Positions 7,604 to 15,755 of a stretch of DNA of 64,000 nt are shown piece after piece. Numbering within the stretch: position 1 is the stretch's first letter; each line of letters begins with the position of its first letter. The notes beneath the pieces were generated by a model. It was given only the letters and a program-made list of their open reading frames with translations, searched no databases and was not told the origin of the DNA. Source of the stretch: CAVTOO01 sp963736355 (GTDB lineage: Bacteria; Pseudomonadota; Alphaproteobacteria; Rhizobiales; Xanthobacteraceae); NCBI GenBank assembly GCA_963736355.1, contig CAVTOO010000002.1:755448-819447 (forward strand). Direction: 5' to 3'. A program made the position numbers and the translations under genes.

Positions 7604-9125
7604 GTCGGCGGATGATGGCGCATGCGGCGTGGCGGAGACTTCTTGCGACGTTCGGGACGCGCCTGCGGCACCGGCATTGTCGTCGCCTCGCTGACGGATT
7701 TCTTTTCCGCCGATCCTTCGGTCACCGACATGTCACCCTTGGCGTCTTTCTTGGCGTCTTTCTTCGCGCCCTTTTCCGCAGCCTTCTCCGGTTTGGGCGC
7801 GAGCGCCAGCTCGATCTCGGCGGACGGCCGCGGCTCCGGTAGCGGCATCGCGCGCGTGGCTTCCACAGGATCGAGCGACTTCGGCAGCAGCATCACGAAC
7901 CGGATCGGATGACGCAGACGGCCTGCCAGGCGTCCGGCATCCGCGCCCGCGCCGAAATAGATGTCGCCGCGCGCGGGCCCGACGATGGCCGACCCCGTAT
8001 CCTGCGCCACCATCAGGCGGCGAAAATTATCCTTCGCGGTGTCGGATTCGATCGGCAGCTGCCCTTCGAGAAAGAACGGCGTGCCATAGACATGCAGCGC
8101 CTTGTCGACCGCGAGCGATCGGCCCGCCGTCAGATGCACGCCCTGCGCGCCGATGGGACCAGCTTCGTCGCGAGCTTCAGTTCACGAAAGAAGATGTAGG
8201 AGCGGTTCTGCCGCCGCAGCTCCTTGGCGCCATCGGGGTTGTCGCCCATCCACTGCCGGATGCGCTGCATCGACATCTCTTCGCGCGGCACGATCTTGCG
8301 CTCGATGAGCACGCGTCCGACCGGCGTATAGGGATAGCCATTATGGGCGTCGTAATTGACGCGCATCGTCGAGCCGTCCTCAAAACGAATACGGGCGGAG
8401 CCCTGGATCTGCATGAACAAGAGATCGGTATGGCTTTTCAGCCAGGCCAGTTCGAGGCCGCGCTTCTCCAGCGCTCCCTCCTCGATCTCGCCGCGGTCGT
8501 AGAACGGCACCAGCTTGCGACGGCCGATCTTGCGGAACACCTCGCCGCGATTGGGAAGCGACGCGTCCTTCTGGCGGAAGCCGCGCACGAACAGATTGCC
8601 GGGACGGCGATAGACCGGAACGGGATAGGCGTCGCTTTGCGTCCGCGAGCCATCGACGATCGGCTCGTAATAGCCGGTGACGAAACCCTCCGGCTCCCCG
8701 ATCCTGGAAATTCTCAGAGGCACGAAGTGCCGCTCGAAAAAGTCGCGCGCTTGCGCGGCGTCCTTCGCCTTCTCATGCCGGAGCGCAAAACACGGCGCAC
8801 GCAACGATGTGCCGATCGGCTTCGTCTCGACGGTGGAGGCGCGCTGCGCCGTGATGCTCTTGCAGCTCACCGCAAAGGCATTGAAGGCCGCGATGTGATC
8901 GTCCTCCGCCCATCCGGCGAGGTCCGAAAAATTCAGCGGCTCATACTGGCTTTCGGGGAATTGCAGCAGCGGAGGCGCATGATTGCGCCACGTGGCCGCG
9001 ACTGCCGGCACGGCGCCGAGATGGATGCAGAGGCCTGCGAGTGCGAGCGCGAAGACCGGCCGGGCAAAACGCCTATTGGCCGGATTCGGTCGCCACGAGC
9101 TTCCAGTTGGGATCGCGCGAGGTGA
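7600..9125 (-). CDS. mltA: Membrane-bound lytic transglycosylase A family (one frameshift)
   Basis: MltA cleaves peptidoglycan strands to leave 1,6-anhydro ends. The N-terminal frame holds a signal-peptide-like segment (FALALAGLCIHLGAVPAVAA) and the MltA domain with GFVTGYYEP and AWLKSHTDLLFMQIQGSARI. The second frame holds the 3D domain, AQDTGSAIVGPARGDIYFG, with its catalytic Asp. The frames meet near 8170, where one G seems lost after KLA; restoring it gives ELKLADEAGPIGAQG. After the 3D domain comes an unusual tail of about 70 residues rich in Lys, Ala, Glu and Pro. The start is uncertain: the frame overlaps the upstream gene, and the ATG at 9125 is a guess. Confidence 0.87.
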
Positions 9126-9786
9126 CATCGCGGGCAAAGGTCCACACGTCGTTGACATCGGTCACCTTGTCGGCGCTGCCCTCGACAACCGCGCCGGATT
9201 TGTCGCGCGTCATGGAGACGATCTGCGAAACGAACTTGATGGTGACTTGTGCAATGCGGTCGCGCAATTCCGCGCCGACCAGTTCCGCCTTGTCGATGCC
9301 GACAAATTTGGTTTCCGCCGTCTCGCCGCGCTGCTCACGCTGCTGGATCGCACCTTCGAAGCCTTCATAGACTTCCGGCGACAGCAAATCCTTCAAGGTG
9401 CGGCGATCGCCTTGCGCAAATGCCGTGACGATCATCTCATAGGCGCCGCGCGCGCCGGCAACGAACCCCTTCGGATCGAAGGAGCGGTCTTTCTCGGCAA
9501 TCGCTTCCAGTTCCTGCGCAAGCGCGGTGCCCGGCGTGACGATATCCTTCCAGCGCTCGGAGGCCGGAACGGGATCCGGAGACGTCGCGGGCGCGTCCTC
9601 GACGGTGCGGCCCGGCAGCGGAATGACGTTGTCCTTGGCGTTGACGTCCTTGGTGTTCAGCGCATCGCGAGCCGCGGAAATATCGTATGGCGGTCGCTCA
9701 TGACCGGTGCGCTGCCCAAGCACGCTGCGCAGGCGCAGGAAGATGAACACCGCGAGGCCCAGAAAGATGATGGTCGTAATGTCCAC
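9073..9786 (-). CDS. Tim44/TimA-like domain protein, membrane anchored
   Basis: This 237-residue protein has an N-terminal membrane anchor (ITTIIFLGLAVFIFLRLRSV), a polar linker, and a C-terminal Tim44-like domain with SFDPKGFVAGARGAYEMIV and VWTFARDVTSRDPNWKLVAT. Bacterial relatives of mitochondrial Tim44 are membrane associated, and their exact role is not settled. It precedes mltA on the same strand, and the mltA frame overlaps its end. The order tim44-like, mltA, smr is a known Hyphomicrobiales arrangement, and secB lies just across the divergent gap. Confidence 0.88.
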   Translation of the reverse strand: MDITTIIFLGLAVFIFLRLRSVLGQRTGHERPPYDISAARDALNTKDVNAKDNVIPLPGRTVEDAPATSPDPVPASERWKDIVTPGTALAQELEAIAEKDRSFDPKGFVAGARGAYEMIVTAFAQGDRRTLKDLLSPEVYEGFEGAIQQREQRGETAETKFVGIDKAELVGAELRDRIAQVTIKFVSQIVSMTRDKSGAVVEGSADKVTDVNDVWTFARDVTSRDPNWKLVATESGQ

Positions 9787-10222
9787 GTCGCGTCCGTTCG
9801 CTTGTCGATCGCAAACCCGGTCCAGCCGGATCTGCTCTCAAGATGATATCCCGTCCAGGCGTCTTTGTTCCGCGAAGATGTAGGCACAATGCTCGGCAAA
9901 GCCAATGGCTGAGCCCCCGCTTGCGGACCCGATCTGCGCTGGCCGCCGGACGGAACGGCCATATTATTGATTCTAGATCACTTTCGGTGAACGTCAGCCT
10001 CTGTTTTTCACGAAAAATGCGGCTAAACGAGGAAGTGGTACGCCCTTTTCGGGTTTGGAGCGTCATCGCCGCAACGCGCGATGTGTCGCAGCCGGATCGT
10101 CGTCTCCGGACGGCCATTAACCGGGCTGCCTTTGAAGCGGGCAATCGTCCTTGTGAGGCCGGGGTCGCCATGTTAGCGAGACGCCGAAATCACGGCTGCC
10201 TGCGGGCGGCAGGAGAGACAAG
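9787..10222. other. Intergenic region between tim44-like gene and secB
   Basis: These 436 bases separate two divergently transcribed genes and should hold both promoters. I see no supported gene: the open frames here have no family signature and no good ribosome site. A fairly AT-rich patch (ATTATTGATTCTAGATCAC at about 9962-9980) may mark a promoter, but no clean -35/-10 pair was identified. An fxsA gene, which I would expect near here in related genomes, is absent. Confidence 0.5.
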
Positions 10223-10705
10223 ATGACAAATGGTAACGGGGCGCCCCCGCCGGAAGGCTTGCCGCCGCAGCTGAATGTAATGGCGCAGTACATCAAGGAT
10301 TTCTCGTTCGAGAATCCGAATGCGCCGGCGTCGCTTCAGCCGACGCAGACGCAGCCCGCAATCAACATTCAGATCAATGTCGATGCCGGCAATGTCTCGG
10401 CGTCCGATTACGAAGTTTCGATCCGGATCGAAGGCAAGGCCGAGCAGGCCGACAAGGTGCTGTTTTCCTTCGAGCTGGTTTATGCCGGCGTCTTCCGCAT
10501 CCAGAACGTACCGCAGGAAAGCCTGCATCCGGTCGTGATGATCGAGTGCCCGCGACTTCTGTTCCCGTTCGCGCGCGAGATCGTCGCATCGGCCGTTCGC
10601 AATGGCGGCTTCCCGCCGCTGCTGCTCGATCCGGTCGATTTCGTCACGCTCTATCGTCAGCAGATGGAACGGCTGCAGGCGGCGGGCGCGACGGCCAACG
10701 CGTAA
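10223..10705 (+). CDS. secB: SecB preprotein chaperone
   Basis: SecB is the homotetrameric cytoplasmic chaperone that keeps Sec substrates unfolded and hands them to SecA. The 160-residue protein has a short glycine/proline-rich N-terminus, then QYIKDFSFENPNAP, EVSIRIEGKA, FSFELVYAGVFRI and CPRLLFPFAREIVASAVRNG, followed by GGFPPLLLDPVDF. These are all hallmark SecB blocks. AGGAGAGAC stands a few bases before the ATG at 10223 and supports the start. It is monocistronic here, facing dnaQ across a repeat pair. Confidence 0.96.
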   Translation: MTNGNGAPPPEGLPPQLNVMAQYIKDFSFENPNAPASLQPTQTQPAINIQINVDAGNVSASDYEVSIRIEGKAEQADKVLFSFELVYAGVFRIQNVPQESLHPVVMIECPRLLFPFAREIVASAVRNGGFPPLLLDPVDFVTLYRQQMERLQAAGATANA

Positions 10706-10716
10706 GCGGTTTTTCC

Positions 10717-10846
10717 GTCATTCCGGGGCGTCGCGTAGCGACGAACCCGGAATTGATACTCCGCAGGAATCATTGATTGCGGAGTGCGTCCGTCAAGACA
10801 GGGACTATGGATTCCGGACAACCGCTTCGCGGTTTCCGGAATGACA
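10717..10846. repeat. Inverted pair of TCATTCCGG palindromes, no gene inside
   Basis: The left unit (10717-10758) reads TCATTCCGGGGC, then a GTCGCGTAGCGAC hairpin, then CCCGGAATTGATA. The right unit (10805-10846) reads CTATGGATTCCGG, a small hairpin, then TTTCCGGAATGACA. They are inverted copies separated by about 46 bases without coding capacity. The same family flanks the GIY-YIG gene at 17.9-18.2 kb. It lies between the convergent secB and dnaQ and may also stop transcription. Confidence 0.8.
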
Positions 10847-10868
10847 GTTGCAACTGAATGCCCTGTCG

Positions 10869-11561
10869 TTACTTTTCCGAATATGACGACCAAAGCGTCT
10901 TGTCGCCGAGTTGGGCGATAAACGCCTCATGCGCCTCGCGCTCGGCATCGCTCAGTCGGTTGACGAGCGGCGTTTCGCGCTGCCGGCGCGGCTGATCGGA
11001 GGCCGCCCGTGCGCGCTCCTGTGGCGTCTCGCTGAGCACAAGCTGCGCCTGCCGCTTGCCGATCAGCTCCAGATAGACTTCGGCCAGAAGCTCCGAATCG
11101 AGCAGAGCGCCATGCTTGGTGCGATGTGAGTTGTCGATGCCGTAGCGCTGACACAGATCGTCGAGGCGGTTGGAGCCGCCTGCATGCTTGCGCCGCGCCA
11201 GCAGCAGCGTATCGACCAGGCGGTCGCGGGGTACCGGCGGCAACGACGCTTTCTGCAATTCGGCGTTGATGAACCCGATGTCGAATTGTGCGTTGTGGAT
11301 CACCAGCGGCGCATCGCCGATGAAGGCAAGAAAGTCTTCCGCGATTTCGGCGAATTTCTTTTTGTCGGAGAGAAACTGCGCCGACAGCCCGTGCACGTTG
11401 AAGGCTTCCTGCGGCATGTCGCGCTCGGGATTGATATAGACGTGAAACGTCTGACCGCTCGGAATGTGGTTGAGCAGTTCGACGCAGCCGATCTCGACGA
11501 GGCGATCGCCGCGCAGCGGATCGAGCCCCGTCGTTTCGGTATCGAGAACGATTTCACGCAT
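10869..11561 (-). CDS. dnaQ: DNA polymerase III epsilon subunit (3'-5' proofreading exonuclease)
   Basis: DnaQ is the proofreading exonuclease of the replicative polymerase. The 230-residue protein opens MREIVLDTETTGLDPLRGDR (ExoI, with Asp and Glu metal ligands). It continues with LVIHNAQFDIGFINAEL (ExoII) and HGALLDSELLAEVYLEL (ExoIII, with H and D). Its C-terminal region includes a segment likely to bind the alpha subunit. The length is normal. It follows coaE by 56 bases on the same strand, as in many alphaproteobacteria. Confidence 0.95.
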   Translation of the reverse strand: MREIVLDTETTGLDPLRGDRLVEIGCVELLNHIPSGQTFHVYINPERDMPQEAFNVHGLSAQFLSDKKKFAEIAEDFLAFIGDAPLVIHNAQFDIGFINAELQKASLPPVPRDRLVDTLLLARRKHAGGSNRLDDLCQRYGIDNSHRTKHGALLDSELLAEVYLELIGKRQAQLVLSETPQERARAASDQPRRQRETPLVNRLSDAEREAHEAFIAQLGDKTLWSSYSEK

Positions 11562-11617
11562 GGTTCGGTGTTCCGCTGGCGGGCATGATCATGCCCTCTT
11601 CGATAAAACGAATCATA

Positions 11618-12218
11618 TCATAGCCGGCGTCGCGGCATGCTGGCCGTGTCTTTAAGAATATCGCCGATCCGCCGGCGAACCGGATCGAGCCCCTGTGACG
11701 TATCCACGATAAAATCCGCCCGCGCGCGCTTCTCAGAGTCCGGCATCTGGCGCGCCAGCAGAGCCTCATATTTCTCAGCCGTCATGCCCGGCCGCGCCAG
11801 GATGCGCGCGCGCTGAATATCCGCCGGCGCCGAGACAACCACCACCGCATCGACCCGCTTGTCGCCGGAGGTCTCGAACAGCAGCGGAATATCGAGGACG
11901 GCAACGGCTGCGCCTGTCGCCTCCGCCGCACGCAGAAACGCCTCCTCGCGCTGGCGCACCAGCGGATGCACCAGCGCCTCGAGCTTTTTCATCGCCACGG
12001 GGTCGTGCACGACCTTGGCCGAGAGTTTCGTCGCGATCGACCTTGCCGCCCACCGTCGTTCCGGGAAACGCTGCTTCGATCAGCGGCGCCGCCTCGCCTT
12101 CATAGAGCGCATGCACCGTGGCGTCGGCATCGTGCACCGGCACGCCGGCCTCGGCGAACAGCGCCGCCGTGGTCGACTTGCCCATGCCGATCGAACCGGT
12201 CAGGCCCAGCACAAACAT
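11618..12218 (-). CDS. coaE: Dephospho-CoA kinase (one frameshift)
   Basis: CoaE phosphorylates the ribose 3'-OH of dephospho-CoA, the last step of CoA synthesis. The protein opens MFVLGLTGSIGMGKSTTAAL, with a Walker A loop, followed by GVPVHDADATVHALYEG. The second frame holds HPLVRQREEAFLR, VLDIPLLFETSGD and DSEKRARADFIVDTS. The frames join near 12026-12028, where one T of TTT is extra; removing it yields DRDELSAKVVHDP and 199 residues. The start abuts the maf stop. In related genomes aroE usually lies between maf and coaE, but it is missing here. Confidence 0.93.
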
Positions 12219-12824
12219 TCAGCTCACCAAAGCGCCATGACGGCGCAGGAAGTCGAGAAGCGGCATCAAAGGCAAACCCATGATCGTTGAATGATCGCCG
12301 TCGATCTTTTCGAACAGATGAATGCCTGCACCCTCGACCTGATAGGCGCCGACACTCGTCAGCGCCGCATCGCCGACTTCATCGAGATAGGCCTTGATGA
12401 ATGCATCCGAAAGGTTGCGCACATGCATGCCGGCCGACGCCACATGCTCGAACAGGATGTTGCCGTCGCGCGCAATCGCGATGCCGGAATGCAGATGATG
12501 CGTGGCGCCGGAAAACGCGCGCAGCTGTTCGGCCGCCTGCGCGAGATCCTTCGGCTTGGAGAAGCGGCGTGCGCCCAGCGCCAGCGTCTGATCGGCGCCG
12601 AGCACCAGCCGGCCGGGTTTTGAGCTTGCGACATGCAACGCCTTGGCACGCGCCAGATGCAGCGCGACATCGTCGGGCGCGGCCGACTGCGACTCTTTTT
12701 CGATGGCACGCTCGTCGATATCGGCAACCACAGTCTCAAACGGAATCCGCGCGCTTGCGAGAAGCGCCTGCCGCGCAGTGCTTTTCGACGCCAGAACCAG
12801 CGGATCGCCGCGCCACAAAGACAT
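12219..12824 (-). CDS. maf: Maf/YhdE-family nucleotide pyrophosphatase
   Basis: Maf proteins hydrolyse nucleoside triphosphates, including modified ones, to monophosphates. This 201-residue protein has PLVLASKSTARQALLAS, VVADIDERAIE, LVLGADQTLALGAR and a C-terminal EKIDGDHSTIMGLPL. The last departs slightly from the usual I-x-G-D-Y-x-N-V-V-G-L-P form, as in the alphaproteobacterial subgroup. It abuts coaE directly and follows ppsR after nine bases, so the three are probably one transcript. Substrate preference cannot be read from sequence. Confidence 0.9.
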   Translation of the reverse strand: MSLWRGDPLVLASKSTARQALLASARIPFETVVADIDERAIEKESQSAAPDDVALHLARAKALHVASSKPGRLVLGADQTLALGARRFSKPKDLAQAAEQLRAFSGATHHLHSGIAIARDGNILFEHVASAGMHVRNLSDAFIKAYLDEVGDAALTSVGAYQVEGAGIHLFEKIDGDHSTIMGLPLMPLLDFLRRHGALVS

Positions 12825-12833
12825 CTGTCGTCC

Positions 12834-13670
12834 CTACACTTTCGCGCGCTGGCGGTCGGCCAGCAGCTTCATGATCGCGGCGGCGGTTTCCTCGATCGAG
12901 CGGCGCGACACGTCGATCATCGGCCAGCTGTGACGCGCGCACAATTTGCGCGAGAACGCGATCTCGTCGGCAACCGAATCGCGGTCGATATATTGATCGT
13001 CGTCGTTGTGTGCGCCGAGGCCCAGGAGACGGTTCTGGCGGATCTGGACGATGCGCTCGGGCGTCGCATAGAGACCGACGACCAGCGGCTTGGTCAGTTC
13101 CTCGAGCGCGGGCGGTACCGGAATGCCGGGAACGAGCGGATAGTTCGCGGTGCGGATGCCGCGATTGGCCAGATAGATCGAGGTCGGCGTTTTCGAGGTG
13201 CGCGACACGCCGACCAGCACGATATCGGCGGCCTCCATATTGTCGACATGCTGCCCGTCGTCATGCAGCATCGAGTAGTTCAGCGCGTCGATGCGCTTGA
13301 AATATTCGGCGTTGAGCGTGTGCTGGGCGCCGACCTTATGCCCCGCCTGCCCGCCCAGATAAGACTGAAACAGCGACAGCACCGGACCAATAATGGACAG
13401 GCTCGGGATACTGATCTCCCGGCATTTATTCTCAAGCTTGGCGACAAGATCTTCTTCCAGCAGCGTGAACAATACGATGCCGGGGCTTTCCTCGATCTCG
13501 CTCAGCACCCGGTCGAGCTGCTTGTGGCTGCGCACCAGCGGATAGACATGCTCGACGGCGGTGACGTGGCCGTATTGGGCCGCGACCGCGCGCGCCACGG
13601 TGATCAGGGTTTCGCCGGTCGAATCGGACACCAGGTGGAGGTGGAAATAGGACCCGGACTGCATCGGCAT
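12834..13670 (-). CDS. ppsR: Pyruvate,phosphate dikinase / PEP synthase regulatory protein (DUF299)
   Basis: Proteins of this family are bifunctional. They phosphorylate, using ADP, and dephosphorylate the regulatory Thr of PPDK or PEP synthase. The 278-residue protein has FHLHLVSDSTGETLITVARA, the P-loop-like VGVSRTSKTPTSIYLANRG and a terminal WPMIDVSRRSIEETAAAI, all typical. It is the promoter-proximal gene of the maf-coaE-dnaQ group. Its 5' end faces hemE across the candidate replication origin. Whether the target is PPDK or PpsA cannot be decided from the window. Confidence 0.92.
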   Translation of the reverse strand: MPMQSGSYFHLHLVSDSTGETLITVARAVAAQYGHVTAVEHVYPLVRSHKQLDRVLSEIEESPGIVLFTLLEEDLVAKLENKCREISIPSLSIIGPVLSLFQSYLGGQAGHKVGAQHTLNAEYFKRIDALNYSMLHDDGQHVDNMEAADIVLVGVSRTSKTPTSIYLANRGIRTANYPLVPGIPVPPALEELTKPLVVGLYATPERIVQIRQNRLLGLGAHNDDDQYIDRDSVADEIAFSRKLCARHSWPMIDVSRRSIEETAAAIMKLLADRQRAKV

Positions 13671-13729
13671 CGGTGAATACCTTGTGAATCTCCGGGGACA
13701 ATCTGGGCCGAATTCCGGGGCGGCCGGCC

Positions 13730-14035
13730 GGACGGTGGATAAGGTCAGAAGTTGCGCACATGCGCGCGAGCGGGATAGTCGCGCGTATGGTCATGAACGA
13801 TACCGGGGATATGTGGATTTGTCCTGAGAAAATCATAATCGACGCGCAGGAAGTCCTTGAAAAACAAACCTCTTCAGCGCGCCACGCCGCGGCGGGAAAA
13901 TCGGGGATTATCCCTGTGGGTGTGGATAGCGTTCGTACAACGCATCAACAGATTCTTATGAGTCCTAATCACGGTCACTGACTTTACAAACTAGAATCTA
14001 GAAAGATTGTTAGTAGAAAAGTTGAAAGGGGGATA
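13730..14035. other. Candidate chromosomal replication origin (oriC)
   Basis: The gap between ppsR and hemE holds DnaA-box-like 9-mers: GGTGGATAA at 13734-13742, TGTGGATTT at 13812-13820 and TGTGGATAG at 13921-13929. The last differs by one base from the TGTGGATAA consensus. A TTATCCCTG at 13908-13916 is a weaker opposite-strand candidate. An AT-rich stretch follows at about 13976-14030 (including TTTACAAACTAGAATCTAG) that could unwind. In Caulobacter and several rhizobia the origin lies beside hemE, and the rho/mnm/parAB block here agrees. The assignment is an inference from motifs and synteny. The region should also contain the hemE and ppsR promoters. Confidence 0.6.
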
Positions 14036-14044
14036 CGAACGCGC

Positions 14045-15066
14045 ATGAACCCGATGATCGATGTCCTGAACGGACAAAAACAAACCAGGCCGCCGGTATG
14101 GATGATGCGGCAGGCCGGCCGCTATCTGCCGGAATATCGCGAGCTGCGCGCCAAGGCAGGATCGTTTCTCGATCTGTGCTTCAACCCGGAACTGGCTGCG
14201 CAGGTAACGCTGCAGCCGATCCACCGGTTCCAGTTCGATGCGGCGATTTTGTTTTCCGACATTCTCGTCATTCCGCATGCGCTCGGCCAGACGCTGACGT
14301 TTCGCGGTCGGCGAAGGACCGCAGCTGCCGCCGCTGCGCGATACGCGCGCGGTCGATGCACTGCCTTCGGTTGCGTCGGAAGAAATTCTCGCGCCGATTT
14401 ACGAGACGGTGAAGCTGGTCAAGGCGCAATTGCCCAAAGAGATCGCGCTGCTCGGATTCTGCGGCGCGCCATGGACGGTTGCGACCTACATGATCGCCGG
14501 TCACGGTTCGCCCGATCAGGCGCTGGCGCGGTTATTTGCCTATCGCTACCGGCAGTCCTTCGCGAAGCTGATCGATATTCTGGTCGAGAATTCGATCACC
14601 TATCTGGCGCGGCAAATCGAAGCCGGCTGCGATGCCGTGCAGATTTTCGACAGCTGGTCGGGTGTGCTGCCGCCCGAGGAATTTCATCGCTGGTGCGTGT
14701 TGCCGGTGGCGCGGATCGTGTCCGGACTGCGCGCCCGCGTCCCTGGCGCGCGCATCATCGGATTTCCGCGCGGCGCCGATTCGCTCATTCAGGGCTATGT
14801 CGATTCGGTCGAGGTGAATGCAGTCAGCGTCGATTGGTCGGTGAACCGTCCCTTCATTCGCCAGATCGTGCAGTCGCGCGATGGCGGTGCAGGGCAATCT
14901 CGATCCGCTGGCGCTGCTGGTCGGCGGCGATGCGCTCGACGAGGGGGTCGATGCGGTGCTGAAGGATTTCTCCGAAGGCCCGTTTATTTTCAACCTCGGT
15001 CACGGCATCATGCCGGAGACGCCGATTGCGCATGTCGAGCGGATGCTCAAGCGCATCCGCGGCTGA
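14045..15066 (+). CDS. hemE: Uroporphyrinogen decarboxylase (two frameshifts)
   Basis: HemE decarboxylates uroporphyrinogen III to coproporphyrinogen III in heme synthesis. It has the signature RPPVWMMRQAGRYLPEYRE, then FNPELAAQVTLQPI and DILVIPHALG. The second frame carries LLGFCGAPWTVATYMIAG and IGFPRGADSLI. The third carries VQGNLDPLALLVGG and a terminal FNLGHGIMPETP. Breaks lie near 14302 (one extra T in TTTC; corrected LTFAVGEGPQ) and near 14880 (one extra base before MAVQGNLD). The corrected protein has 339 residues, the normal size. Both breaks look like errors in an essential gene. It neighbours the candidate oriC. Confidence 0.93.
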
Positions 15067-15090
15067 TCGCACTCACGCAGAAACAAATCG

Positions 15091-15513
15091 ATGTACGAGT
15101 GGATCAAGGCCCTTCACATCATCTCGGTCATCGCCTGGATGGCCGGCATGCTCTATCTGCCGCGGCTGTTCGTCTATCATTGCGAAGCGCCAGCCGGCTC
15201 ACCGCAATCCGAGACCTTCAAGGTCATGGAATGGCGGCTTCTGAAAATCATCATCAACCCGGCGATGATCGCGAGCTGGATTTTCGGGCTGTGGCTGGTC
15301 TGGCTCGGCGACTGGCATACGGCGCCGTGGATGTGGCTGAAGTTTCTGGCCGTCCTGGCCCTGTCGGGACTGCACGGATTTCTGGTCGGCCGAACCCGGG
15401 ATTTTGCCGCGGACCGGAATACCTATAGCCAGAAATTCTATAGGATAATCAATGAGGTACCTGCCGTTTTGATGATTCTCATCGTCATCCTGGTTGTGGT
15501 GAAGCCCTTTTAA
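15091..15513 (+). CDS. hemJ: Protoporphyrinogen IX oxidase, HemJ type
   Basis: HemJ oxidises protoporphyrinogen IX to protoporphyrin IX in the inner membrane of many alphaproteobacteria that lack HemY or HemG. This 140-residue protein has about four membrane segments. Its conserved blocks include WIKALHIISVIAWMAGMLYLPRLFVYH (the early histidine may bind heme), MEWRLLKIIINPAMI, WMWLKFLAVLALSGLHG and a C-terminal NEVPAVLMILIVILVVVKPF. It lies 24 bases after hemE, so the two heme steps are probably cotranscribed. The family is recognised by its compact size and the Tyr-Leu-Pro-Arg-Leu-Phe-Val-Tyr-His segment. Confidence 0.88.
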   Translation: MYEWIKALHIISVIAWMAGMLYLPRLFVYHCEAPAGSPQSETFKVMEWRLLKIIINPAMIASWIFGLWLVWLGDWHTAPWMWLKFLAVLALSGLHGFLVGRTRDFAADRNTYSQKFYRIINEVPAVLMILIVILVVVKPF

Positions 15514-15538
15514 GATGCAATCGCAGGACGCAGGCTTC

Positions 15539-15567
15539 TTGCGGTTTGCGGTGCAATTTTCTATATT
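15539..15567 (+). promoter_or_regulatory. Predicted sigma70-type promoter for rho
   Basis: TTGCGG at 15539-15544 and TATATT at 15562-15567 are separated by 17 bases, about 190 bases before the rho ATG. The long leader fits known autoregulation of rho by attenuation in other bacteria, but no specific leader structure was worked out here. This is a motif match only. Confidence 0.4.
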
Positions 15568-15755
15568 TGGCGCATCCCACCTAACGTAGGCGGATGCGGT
15601 TGCGTCCCGGTCTCACAGTCAGACCGGCCATCGCGTCAGGGTCCAAAAGCCCTTTTCGGCGTTTCCAAAACCTCGGACCCGCGAATCCTCCCTTCTCTCT
15701 GCCCGCCCACCGCGTTGTGACCCTCACACGTTCGGGCCCTCCACAGGACCAATCT

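Noticed and set aside
9843..10226. 127-residue plus-strand frame upstream of secB
   Set aside because: Runs through the divergent promoter region, lacks a family signature, and ends inside secB.
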